DNA of 42,070 nucleotides from Candidatus Symbiothrix dinenymphae. Lineage in GTDB: Bacteria; Bacteroidota; Bacteroidia; Bacteroidales; Azobacteroidaceae. Numbering within the stretch: the stretch's first letter is position 1; each line of letters begins with the position of its first letter. Below the pieces are notes generated by a model, which did no database searches, was not told the DNA's origin, and worked only from the letters and a program-made list of their open reading frames with translations. Made by a program: the position numbers and the translations under genes. The stretch is from positions 1 through 42,070 of the forward strand of contig BBRT01000176.1 in the NCBI GenBank assembly GCA_001417715.1. Reading direction: 5' to 3'. This document shows, in pieces, positions 34,601 through 42,070 of the stretch.

Positions 34601-36879
34601 CACCGGTCGGGATAATGGTCGCCATCCGTATCGGCACGGGGGTTAGCCGGCACCTCTCTACTGGGTCCGCCGGGCAGAGGTCTGCCATCCACCGGATTGC
34701 TACGACCTTCAAAGTCCGTTGGGTCATAGCCGTTTGCTATTTCCCAACTGTCGGGGTAGCCATCTCCGTCGGTATCGGCACCGGGGTTAGCCGTGTTATT
34801 CTTACTTACACCATTCGGCAGCGGCGCACCATATATGGGGTTGCTATACCGGTTGGTAGGGTCATAGCCGGCAATATACACTTCCCAATAGTCAGGATAA
34901 CCATCACCATCGGCATCGGCATAGTGATTTCCCCCCATTGGCGCCGGGTTTCCGGCAATTGGATTGCTATTTTCGTTCAGCAGGTCATAGCCATTGTTGA
35001 TTTCCCACTGGTCGGGATACCCGTCGGTGTCTGTATCGACATTCAAGTTACCCGGGATACCTACACCGCCTCTGATTGGATTGTTATTCGCATTGGTCGG
35101 GTCATAGCCATGCGCTATTTCCCACCAGTCGGGATATCTGTCGCCGTCCGTATCGGCATTAGGCATCGCCACTTTATCAATGTTTTTAATGCTGTGGAGT
35201 CTATCATTGCCCACAATCGGATTGCTGGTATCCTGACACGGGTCATAGCCATTGGCAATTTCCCAGGCATCGGGGTAGCCATCATTGTCCGAGTCGGCAC
35301 TCGGGTTAGCCGATGTAGCCGGGTACCCCGGTTTCTCTGTTCTGCCTTTGAGTGGATTGTCAAGGTCATTAGTGGGGTCATACCCATGTTCGCTTTCCCA
35401 CTTGTCGAGATAGCCATCGTTATCCGCATCGGCATACGGGTTTGGTGCCCGAACGTTTTTGACATCACCCATGATTGGATTGCTCGTCAGGTCAGTGGGG
35501 TCATAGCCATTGAGAATTTCCCACATGTCGGGATATTTGTCGCCATCCGTATCCACGGTTTTATTCTTAGAGGCATCGGTGCCCCCGTTTATGGGGTTGC
35601 TGTACCGGTCACACGGGCTATATTCTACATCGCGGTGTCTGCTCTCATCTATTTCCCACTCATCAGGATAGCCATCTCCGTCTGCATCGACATATTGGGA
35701 AAAGGCAACAGCGAGGGGATTACTGCTGTCGCTCGTGGGGTCATAGTAATATGGGCGGGTAGGGGAGTTGTCTATTTCCCACTTGTCAGTATATTTGTCG
35801 CCGTCTGAATCGACACCGGGATTGGCAGGCACACCGGTGGACAAATCACCGAAGAGGGGATTGCTCATGGGGTCTGTTGGGTCATAGTGTATCCCTTTAA
35901 GTATGTATTGACCTATTTCCCACAAGTCGGGATAGTGGTCATTGTCCGTATCTACAGCGGGGTTAGGCGGAGTAAGTTCATTGATTCCTCCCGGTAGTCC
36001 GTAACTCCTCAATGGATTGCTACCTTGATCAAACATATTGTAGCCGTTCAATATTTCCCACCGGTCGGGATAACCATCTTTGTCTGTATCCACAGTGGGG
36101 TTAGCCGGTTTATATTTTTCCGGGTCAATCGATGGATTGCCTAAGATGGGATTGCTCAGGGAGTCTGCCGGGTTATAGCCATTCTTTTTTTCCCACCAAT
36201 CGGGATAATGGTCGCCGTCCGTATCCTCCGTGCCGTCATCGCTATCATCCGGATGGCTGTTCTCGTCGAGATAGTCGTAGCCATGTTCCTTTTCCCAAGC
36301 ATCGGGATAGCCATCGCCGTCTGAATCGATATCACTATTTGATGCGATTGGATTGCTCTCCTTACTGTATGGGTCATAGCCGTGTGCTACTTCCCAGGCA
36401 TCGGAGTAACCATCGCCGTCTGTATCTTCAGCAACAGCCACCAACATAAGCTCAAGCTCCTGTATGGCATCACCCATGAAAATTACATCCTGCGGCGCTA
36501 CATCAAAACGGCGTTCATAATTTACACCGACACGAAGGTCCCATACCTTAAAATGAAACTTTGTTCTCGGGTCTGAACCAGTAGGGTCGTCGCCATCAAC
36601 GGTAATAAACCACTTATCATTACTCGCTCTGACAGACACGCCACGACACTCTTCACTACCGTTGGCAAAAGCACCTATCTCGATACTATCGCTCACGATT
36701 GTACTACTCACTATTGCCCTGTCGTTATCCCTCACAATCGCTTTCACTTCCACAGCCACACCCATAGTAGTTTGATAAGCCCCGTCAGCCGGTCGTGTCC
36801 AATGGGCAGCCTGCACTCGTAGTCCTGTAAACAAGACCAAACACAATAACCAATAAAAATTTTCCCGTTTCATAATCAT
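31615..36879 (-). CDS. Giant DxDxDGYPDxWE-repeat protein with T9SS type A sorting domain
   Basis: A 1,754-residue predicted T9SS cargo protein. The signal peptide ends at RVQA|AHW (residue 24); Met3 is an alternative start. Residues about 30-145 form a module with the GSEECRGVSV motif, shared with the neighbouring LamG protein. From residue 152 to about 1571 there are 35 repeats with core DxDxDGYPDxWE followed by NGYDPTxxxSNPI and a variable Gly/Pro/Asn spacer, mean period about 41 residues. The acidic core resembles thrombospondin type 3 and EF-hand loops and would bind calcium (inference). A pre-sorting module (WDNVLTVINNPKYN) and the sorting domain (LRSYPNPT … LPNGTYVLRVNG) follow. Promoter at 36914. 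A stiff, calcium-loaded surface stalk is the likeliest form. Confidence 0.9.
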   Translation of the reverse strand: MIMKRENFYWLLCLVLFTGLRVQAAHWTRPADGAYQTTMGVAVEVKAIVRDNDRAIVSSTIVSDSIEIGAFANGSEECRGVSVRASNDKWFITVDGDDPTGSDPRTKFHFKVWDLRVGVNYERRFDVAPQDVIFMGDAIQELELMLVAVAEDTDGDGYSDAWEVAHGYDPYSKESNPIASNSDIDSDGDGYPDAWEKEHGYDYLDENSHPDDSDDGTEDTDGDHYPDWWEKKNGYNPADSLSNPILGNPSIDPEKYKPANPTVDTDKDGYPDRWEILNGYNMFDQGSNPLRSYGLPGGINELTPPNPAVDTDNDHYPDLWEIGQYILKGIHYDPTDPMSNPLFGDLSTGVPANPGVDSDGDKYTDKWEIDNSPTRPYYYDPTSDSSNPLAVAFSQYVDADGDGYPDEWEIDESRHRDVEYSPCDRYSNPINGGTDASKNKTVDTDGDKYPDMWEILNGYDPTDLTSNPIMGDVKNVRAPNPYADADNDGYLDKWESEHGYDPTNDLDNPLKGRTEKPGYPATSANPSADSDNDGYPDAWEIANGYDPCQDTSNPIVGNDRLHSIKNIDKVAMPNADTDGDRYPDWWEIAHGYDPTNANNNPIRGGVGIPGNLNVDTDTDGYPDQWEINNGYDLLNENSNPIAGNPAPMGGNHYADADGDGYPDYWEVYIAGYDPTNRYSNPIYGAPLPNGVSKNNTANPGADTDGDGYPDSWEIANGYDPTDFEGRSNPVDGRPLPGGPSREVPANPRADTDGDHYPDRWEIDHGYDPVNANNNPIKGGSGKPANPDADTDGDGYRDSWEIANGYDPTDEFSCPDSADRYLDEDEDGYPDWWETLRGYDPINSLSNPQLTASTKGGAPANANADTDNDHYPDKWEIERGYNPVSDVDNPIHGAKNPSRLIAANPDADSDGDLYPDSWEIANGYDPTNANDNPVSGGIGKPSNQNADSDNDGYPDVWEIREGYSPVLANSNPMYGNPLPTGKNKDTPANLDADTDNDGYPDWWEIKPENGFDPTNASSNPIRGGGGKQANQNVDSDSDGYLDQWEINEGYSPVSAISNPIEGNPLPTGKNKDTPANPNADTDDDGYPDRWEIDHGYDPINANNNAFRGGNGKPSNPDADSDGDGYPDQWEVAQRNAEGKHSYDPTNRYSNPIDGGNGVAANPNADSDGDGYPDYWEINNNYGVTNPNSNPIRGNQNVDTDSDGYPDWWEIESGIYSPIEFNSNPIKGDVTHGVPANLDADSDGDGYPDLWEKNNGFGIVNSDSNPIKGDSDSRKAPNPKVDTDGDGYPDEWEVKSGVYSPIDSYSNPLFGDERHSVAAIPNPDTDEDGYPDWWEISHRYDPTNPKSNPISESPDFVDTDDDGYPDWWEVQAGYDPTDKNSNPIDGGPRADQQPNPYADTDGDGYIDEWEIEHGYSPINHNGRKEVNSNPLHGVDGKADYSKTLDSDEDGYRDAWEITYGYNPTDALNNPLKGNEWTGQPANPNVDTDGDGYLDAWEIEYGSDPTDRESIPSLKWVKDSDGDYYPDRWEINHGFDPNDGNSNPILGNNNSIYGVKPDNPEVDTDGDGYTDKLEIEKGTDLFDAKSYPCEPVLMILWDNVLTVINNPKYNGGFIFESYHWQNYVDSTRAVVAIPDMVNDTLNGNFVAYYSGDYSVKLRGTKEADGSPAFVTACPCRFDVPTQAQAPLRSYPNPTVDWVTLDGVDIEEGDKIEIFSTYGQLVFQTSAAKNQTTINLSSLPNGTYVLRVNGKQAKVIKN

Positions 36880-36913
36880 TTAATTTTTATACTATTACTT
36901 TTTAATCAGCCTG

Positions 36914-36921
36914 CAAAGGTA
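36914..36921 (-). promoter_or_regulatory. Bacteroidetes -7 promoter for the 1,754-residue protein
   Basis: TACCTTTG on the minus strand, 34 nt upstream of the start at 36879, inside the AT-rich gap after the LamG protein gene. Confidence 0.7.
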
Positions 36922-36972
36922 AATCATTTTTTTTAAATTTTATTTCAAATTAACAAAGTTTATTTAAATTTA

Positions 36973-39900
36973 TTACTCTTTCACAATTCGCGCCATCAGC
37001 CGCTCCCCATCAGTGGTCTCCACCGTCACCAGATAAACATTTGGAGCCAAGCCTACAACATCCACTTTTTTGGTGGATGCCTTCACGTCGCTAATTCGCT
37101 GCACGAGTTGCCCTTTTGCATCGTAGATAGCGATGCTGCGAAGCGTTTTGCCGTTGTCTGCAAATGCCACAAAAGCATATTTCACTCTCGTGGGCTTAAT
37201 GCGGATATTGGTGCTCTGAGGTGTTGTAATTGATTGAATGATATACGGCTCCTTCACTGCACCCAATATCGCATCGCTCTGATACCTCTCTTCCTGCATC
37301 ACCTCGCGCTCAACACCTTTTGTCGTGTCATACACTCGGAACGTGAGCGGCACATCTGCATCGCCTGCTACGGAGATGAACAGCATCCCTTTGTCGTTGG
37401 TCTTCGCCACACCGCGGCACTCTTCGCCTGCAAACACGGCGACTTCCGCACGAGTGAGCAACTCCTCATTATCCCGCACTTCGGCTATGATGCTCATGTT
37501 GCCGGAATATTGTGCTGCGCTGATTGGCTTCCAATGTGTCGGATCGACGGTTGCGGCGGTTGTCGCTGCGGCTGTTGCCGATACATGGACGATAGAGGAC
37601 GGATTTGCCGGGTACCGGAATACCTTCCCCACACTTGCTTTCGACCGATAAAGATAGCCTGTGCCGGCTTCCATATTCTCCATGCTGCCTAACCAGCCGC
37701 CGTTTATATACGTTGCAAAACCGCTTTGACTCTTGATAACATCATCTTCCATTGGTTGCAAATCTGCCAGGGCTTCGTTCAGCGACATATTGAAATTTGG
37801 CGTGTAGGCAAGCCATGTCCAGCCGCTGTGCACGGTTATGGGCACATTGTCGGGCTCTATTTTCTTGCCGTTGACGGGCAATGTGGTGGATTCTGTCATC
37901 TGCATCTTATACATCCTGCCGGCTCCTACGCCTTCCATATTGCCTGCCCAGCCGGTGGCGGTGGGGCGGACAATATAATAGCGGTCTTTTGCCTGTAGCG
38001 TTTGCGCCTTCACCGGTGCAAAGACGGACGCCACCAGAGTGTCGTTGCCCACCGGCAGGGTGTTCAACGACACCCATGTCCAGCCTCTTGCCAAATGCAC
38101 GCGCTGCTCTACATACTCCTGCTCTATATTCATCTTGACAGGGCTGTCGAAGCCGTAAGTTTCACCTCCTATAAAAGGAATCTCTGTCGGGTTTTCGGTC
38201 GTTACCTTGCTGTAAACAACCCCTGCGGAGGCATCATAAGCCTTGAAGTGGAGTAGCGCTTGCTGCGTTTTCTCCCGTTCGTTGCCATATATCGTCATCT
38301 CCACAAGGTATGCCTCGTTTCTGTGAGTCAGCGGAACAACACCCACGCACTGCTCTTCACCGGTTTCGGTGGTAACAAACGCTGCTACAAGGCTTTTGCT
38401 GTTCTCCAGAGGCGCGCCATTCAGGAGCAACTCTCCGATGAGGTTCATGCTATACCGGAAAGCCGCCGGATTGACCGTCCAATCAGGCTGCTGGTCAGTC
38501 ACTTCCACCTGCAATTTCATGGGTGCATCTATCCCGTCATTGCCCGTCAGATAGACGGTGGCTTCGTGGATGCCCATCGGCGTGGTAGCGCTGACGGTGA
38601 ATGTCAGTTTCTCGTCGCTCAAAGCACGCAGGGTTCCCTCTTTCTTTGAAACGGAGAGCCATGTAGGCAAGCCTTTGACAGACCATGTCTCCTGCAGCCC
38701 GCTCGTGTTGGCAATTTTTGCTTCAAAGACTACTTCTTCCAAATAATTTTTGGTGATGCTCTTGTCGCGGATGTCCCACACCAGACGGCTTGTGTTCACA
38801 TAAGCCGTCCAGGTTATCGGGTCTGCCTTATTGCCGTGGATGTCTTGCACATTTTGCAGCGCGATGTGCAGGGTGCTGTTTTCTATACTGGCGGGCGGTG
38901 CGGTCAGCGTGATGGCTATGCGGTTGCGCGAGGCTACCGCCGTGTGACGTACCGACTGAGGTTCGCGCGCGGGCTTCAGTGGCGGAGCATCGGCATCTGT
39001 CAGCGTGACACTTGTTAGCGTTGCCGCGATGCCACTCTTCTTGTCGAGCCAGGTTGGTGTTGATGTCAAAACACCTTGGTTGTTAAGCGTATTCTCAAAC
39101 GGAAAATAGGCTTCCAAACCTGCTTCCGTGCCGTCCAGGCCGTGGTTCATATCGCCGCGGATAAGCTCGGCGGAGCGCGTGCCGCGCCACAGTCTGAACT
39201 CGTCTATACCGCCGCGGAAGCTGCTGCCTAATGTGAACTTGTTGCCTGCCATGCCGTCAGCCAATGTGGTCTTCGGCAGTTGCTTGTAATTTTTCCCGTC
39301 GACATACACGAACACGCCGTTGCCATACAGCACATTTAGCGCGAAGTGGTGCCACTTGCTATCCAAAAAGTCGGTCTGCGACACCAGATAGGAGATTTCC
39401 TTCACTTGCAACGTCAGTCTGCCGTTCTCATTGAAGCCTACAGTCGTGATGTTGGTATCGGCGCCGCCTGTGAACAGCGCTACATCCGCCTGCGGCGCGC
39501 CTCTGAACCAAAATTCCAGCAGATAGCTGTCTGACGGGTTCATCACCAGCATAGTAGACGGGATGGTCAGCCCGGCGGTTGAGCCGCTGAACTCGGCTAC
39601 ATAGTTGGGTATCTCCAGCTCGTTACCATGCTGGTCTGTCTGGACGGTAAGGGCTGTTACCGTAATATGCTCGCCGGTTTCATGGCTGTAATCGGCGAAT
39701 CCGCTTCGGTCGATGTCTTCGTTGAACAGCACCGAAATCTCGTCTTTCGGGGTCAGGATGCCATCCACCGGTGTTGGGGTACCCAGCACTTGCGGTTTTG
39801 CCGCGTCCACAATGCCTCTGATGGCTGTTGAGTAGGAATCGGAAACACGCGCTACATCCGTTTCGCGCACCAAATGTGCCCGTAGCTCGTAGGTGCCATC

Positions 39901-42070
39901 CGTCGGCCTCTCCCACTCGTAAGCGATGGTGTTGCCTTCGATATCTGTCGCATAAAAGCGCTTCTCCGACAAGGCGCTTTGCCAACTTTGGTTCGCGGAG
40001 CGCGACTGCAACTCGATATAGCCGAAGTTCGGCTTGCTCACATCGTAATCCGTAATCAGCAACGGGAGTTTAGCATCAGCATCGGTGCCGTTGAGAACCC
40101 AGTTGTTGCCTTTCGGCGTGCTGAGGCGCACTTCGCTGTCTTCCATTTGGAACGATGCATGCAAGATGGTGCTTGACGATGCCGAGCCGTCGCATTCCGA
40201 AGCCAGTATGAGGCTTATGTGGTGTTCGCAGCTGTCGCTTGCACCGCGCTCTATGGTCACCGTCTTCGGGACGACTGTGCCAAAGGGGACTGTGAACTTG
40301 CGACCTTCAACTAATGGTTCGCCGTCCATCTTAACCACTGCGCCGTAAGGATTGCTTGATGCATCTACGCTCAGGACAAAATAGCCCGTTTCGTGCGATT
40401 CTGATTCGTTCTGCAGCTTCAGTGTGAACACGCCTTGTCCATCCGTCGGGATGTCTGAGCGGTAGGCATTATCCACTTCCAGCTTTGGCACTTCTATCTT
40501 CATCGTTGCCGGATGGAGGGTGTATTCTCCCTCTGCGTAGAACTTCGTCTTTCGCTCGCCTTCATACGGGCAGCTGGTGCGTCCGCCGCGCAGGCGGAAC
40601 ATGTATGTTCCCGACAGCGGGTCGATGCCATAATCTACGCTCAACTCATCTGTGTTGCCTGTTTCTGCCAGCACAAAGCCGAATGAATAGTTGTGCGTGC
40701 GGTCGGTGGTTGAGCCGTCCGAGGAGTTGTCTGTATCGCTTCCTTCCTGGTCTAATTCTATACCGGTGCCAATGGAACCGCGCAGAGCAACAGAATTATT
40801 AAAGTCGCTGACCATAGCAACTCCTGAAGCACCGCCGAATACGCCGTCTGAGGTATTATCCATCTTTATCGTCTGTACGTTAATACTCATGCTCGCACCT
40901 TTAAATTCTCCTACTTTTTTGTGGTCGCGAGCAGCGCTACTCACGCCGTCAAACACATTCAATACTTTCTTCGCTTTCGTTTCCTGCGCCTGTCCGCCGG
41001 GGGAGTCCGCTTCGCCATCACCGTCGACGTCGTATTTATCTTTCGTGTCCTTTCCATAAGGAGGACAATGTTCGTTGGCTCGCAGGACCACGCGCGACGG
41101 GGCTTTGGCTACGGCAGATGTTCCGGCAAAGGCGCCGGGGTCGCGTAAGGAAACTTCGAGGGGAGAGAGAGGGGGGGGGCTCGTCGAAGTACACCAGTCT
41201 TCATACACTTTTTGCATATGTGCATTCAGCTCTTCGAGCGACATTGCTACGCCACCTCTGTCTACGCCCTTATGGTTTTTCGCATTATAATCGCCGGGTT
41301 TATCTTTTGCCTTTATACGGTCAGTAGCAGAAGCATTAGCCCATTTTGGAGGTCTCTTGGGAAGAGGGCTATCGTCCAGATCCTCTCCGTTAGAAAAAAC
41401 TTCCTCCGCATGCGAAGGAGGAGGATCTTCCTCTATTTCAGCAGGCTCGACGAACACCGTAGGATCCAATCCATCGTCATAAGTGTCGAAAGGATTGTCG
41501 CCCGGCGTAGTATTATTCAGCCATTCCTTTAATTTATCTATTTTTTCTTCGTGTTGCATTTTGTGAATTCCATGCTCATTCACTTTTACAGCCTTTTCTT
41601 TACTTTTTTTTGTCTTTTTCTTTGACTTTTCCGTTTCTTTCTTTGATTTTTTTTCTTTTTTCTTTTCTTTTTTTTCTTCTTTTTCTTTTTCTTTGACTTT
41701 CTTTTTTACCTTTTCTTTTGTTTCTTTCTCTTTTTTTACGGCTCTAGCAAACCTGTCAGGATCAGGCGCTTCAGGCATATCAGGATCAGGATCAGTATCA
41801 GGCACAAACCTGCCAGGCACAAAGTCAGGCTCATCCTTAGGCGCAGGCGAAGGCTCATCAGGCGCAGGCGAAGGCGCATCAGGCGAAGGCGCATCAGGCG
41901 AAGGCGCATCAGGCGAAGGCGCATCAGGCGAAGGCGCATCAGGCGAAGGCGCATCAGGCGAAGGCGCATCAGGCGAAGGCGCATCAGGCGAAGGCGCATC
42001 AGGCGAAGGCGCATCAGGCGAAGGCGCATCAGGCGAAGGCGCATCAGGCGAAGGCACATCAGGCGAAGGC
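36973..42070 (-). CDS. Giant LamG-domain surface protein with PDAPS repeats, T9SS type A sorting domain (5' partial)
   Basis: At least 1,698 residues; the frame is open to the window edge, so the true N-terminus is outside. Order seen: PDAPS pentapeptide repeats; a strongly basic/acidic Lys-Glu segment (nt 41560-41740); a proline-rich acidic region; a segment with VDGDGEADSPGG; beta-rich domains; a LamG/concanavalin-like domain (nt about 39080-39610, with LLEFWFRG, WHHFALNV and GIDEFRLWRG); Ig-like domains; a first ECRG-like module (nt about 38130-38460); two GWTW repeats (RGWTWVSLNTLP, SGWTWLAYTPNF, each with a GNMEGVGAG or GSMENMEAG segment); a second ECRG module (GEECRGVAKTNDKG); and a sorting domain (SIAIYDAKGQLVQ … LAPNVYLVTVE). 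It is a likely exported glycan- or matrix-binding protein; the ligand is unknown. Confidence 0.85.
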   Translation of the reverse strand, partial: PSPDVPSPDAPSPDAPSPDAPSPDAPSPDAPSPDAPSPDAPSPDAPSPDAPSPDAPSPDAPSPDAPSPAPDEPSPAPKDEPDFVPGRFVPDTDPDPDMPEAPDPDRFARAVKKEKETKEKVKKKVKEKEKEEKKEKKKEKKSKKETEKSKKKTKKSKEKAVKVNEHGIHKMQHEEKIDKLKEWLNNTTPGDNPFDTYDDGLDPTVFVEPAEIEEDPPPSHAEEVFSNGEDLDDSPLPKRPPKWANASATDRIKAKDKPGDYNAKNHKGVDRGGVAMSLEELNAHMQKVYEDWCTSTSPPPLSPLEVSLRDPGAFAGTSAVAKAPSRVVLRANEHCPPYGKDTKDKYDVDGDGEADSPGGQAQETKAKKVLNVFDGVSSAARDHKKVGEFKGASMSINVQTIKMDNTSDGVFGGASGVAMVSDFNNSVALRGSIGTGIELDQEGSDTDNSSDGSTTDRTHNYSFGFVLAETGNTDELSVDYGIDPLSGTYMFRLRGGRTSCPYEGERKTKFYAEGEYTLHPATMKIEVPKLEVDNAYRSDIPTDGQGVFTLKLQNESESHETGYFVLSVDASSNPYGAVVKMDGEPLVEGRKFTVPFGTVVPKTVTIERGASDSCEHHISLILASECDGSASSSTILHASFQMEDSEVRLSTPKGNNWVLNGTDADAKLPLLITDYDVSKPNFGYIELQSRSANQSWQSALSEKRFYATDIEGNTIAYEWERPTDGTYELRAHLVRETDVARVSDSYSTAIRGIVDAAKPQVLGTPTPVDGILTPKDEISVLFNEDIDRSGFADYSHETGEHITVTALTVQTDQHGNELEIPNYVAEFSGSTAGLTIPSTMLVMNPSDSYLLEFWFRGAPQADVALFTGGADTNITTVGFNENGRLTLQVKEISYLVSQTDFLDSKWHHFALNVLYGNGVFVYVDGKNYKQLPKTTLADGMAGNKFTLGSSFRGGIDEFRLWRGTRSAELIRGDMNHGLDGTEAGLEAYFPFENTLNNQGVLTSTPTWLDKKSGIAATLTSVTLTDADAPPLKPAREPQSVRHTAVASRNRIAITLTAPPASIENSTLHIALQNVQDIHGNKADPITWTAYVNTSRLVWDIRDKSITKNYLEEVVFEAKIANTSGLQETWSVKGLPTWLSVSKKEGTLRALSDEKLTFTVSATTPMGIHEATVYLTGNDGIDAPMKLQVEVTDQQPDWTVNPAAFRYSMNLIGELLLNGAPLENSKSLVAAFVTTETGEEQCVGVVPLTHRNEAYLVEMTIYGNEREKTQQALLHFKAYDASAGVVYSKVTTENPTEIPFIGGETYGFDSPVKMNIEQEYVEQRVHLARGWTWVSLNTLPVGNDTLVASVFAPVKAQTLQAKDRYYIVRPTATGWAGNMEGVGAGRMYKMQMTESTTLPVNGKKIEPDNVPITVHSGWTWLAYTPNFNMSLNEALADLQPMEDDVIKSQSGFATYINGGWLGSMENMEAGTGYLYRSKASVGKVFRYPANPSSIVHVSATAAATTAATVDPTHWKPISAAQYSGNMSIIAEVRDNEELLTRAEVAVFAGEECRGVAKTNDKGMLFISVAGDADVPLTFRVYDTTKGVEREVMQEERYQSDAILGAVKEPYIIQSITTPQSTNIRIKPTRVKYAFVAFADNGKTLRSIAIYDAKGQLVQRISDVKASTKKVDVVGLAPNVYLVTVETTDGERLMARIVKE
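41876..42070. repeat. 15-bp tandem array encoding PDAPS, at least 13 units
   Basis: Twelve exact units of GCATCAGGCGAAGGC (41876-42055) and a thirteenth with one base change (42056-42070), continuing past the window. On the minus strand it encodes P-D-A-P-S; the variant changes Ala to Val. Units are multiples of three, so copy changes keep the frame. Exact identity suggests recent expansion. Two degenerate units precede it. Confidence 0.95.

Noticed and set aside
32290-35808. Two long open frames on the plus strand (583 and 490 codons) opposite the DxDxDG protein
   Set aside because: They are antisense shadows of the repeat array: the repeated codons contain no stops in that frame. The minus-strand frame has a signal peptide, regular repeats, a sorting domain and a promoter.
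41876-42070. Possible CRISPR array
   Set aside because: The units are contiguous 15-bp repeats without spacers and lie in a coding frame.

Overview
This window reads as a chromosomal segment of a Bacteroidota bacterium, most likely order Bacteroidales. Evidence: type IX secretion system (T9SS) genes (porU, porV, porP, gldK/porK), three very large proteins of which three carry C-terminal T9SS type A sorting domains, Bacteroidetes-type promoters (TAnnTTTG at the -7 position) upstream of most transcription units, and export signals ending in A-Q. No rRNA, tRNA, phage or CRISPR was seen.

Layout. (1) 120-4717, minus strand: a surface-polysaccharide operon (GT4 glycosyltransferase, fucosyltransferase-like protein, Wzx-type flippase, GT2 glycosyltransferase), then a 53-residue orphan gene with its own promoter. 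(2) 4773-11370, plus strand: higB-higA toxin-antitoxin, an FAH-family hydrolase overlapping the shortened higA, porU (the T9SS sorting protease), porV (its outer-membrane shuttle) and ispF, with almost no room for promoters inside the run. (3) 11371-13367: a 218-bp element with perfect 51-bp inverted ends, then gap (glyceraldehyde-3-phosphate dehydrogenase) and an exported flavin split-barrel protein. (4) 13371-16400, minus strand: porP, gldK and an acyltransferase, with no gldLMN next to gldK. (5) 16540-17550: an Rpn/PD-(D/E)XK nuclease with a GEKRG-repeat linker. (6) 17795-42070, minus strand: a block of giant repetitive envelope proteins. These are a 5'-partial LamG protein of at least 1,690 residues, a 1,754-residue protein with 35 DxDxDGYPDxWE repeats, a 1,574-residue protein with 14 InlB-type repeats ending in a beta-barrel, and a 2,025-residue beta-helix plus MBG-repeat protein. 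They are followed by an OmpA-family protein and murQ.

How it fits together (inference): PorU/PorV and PorP/GldK belong to the machine that would export and attach the three proteins with sorting domains. The 1,574-residue protein and the OmpA-family protein appear to carry their own outer-membrane barrels. The polysaccharide operon could supply surface glycans.

Two kinds of non-coding structure recur. The first is arrays of 7-bp tandem repeats sitting on gene junctions, often containing or touching start and stop codons. The second is a REP-like 30-bp palindromic sequence present in four exact copies. These, the higA/FAH/porU arrangement and the giant-protein block are the most noteworthy items. 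All functional assignments come from reading motifs by eye; no database search was run.
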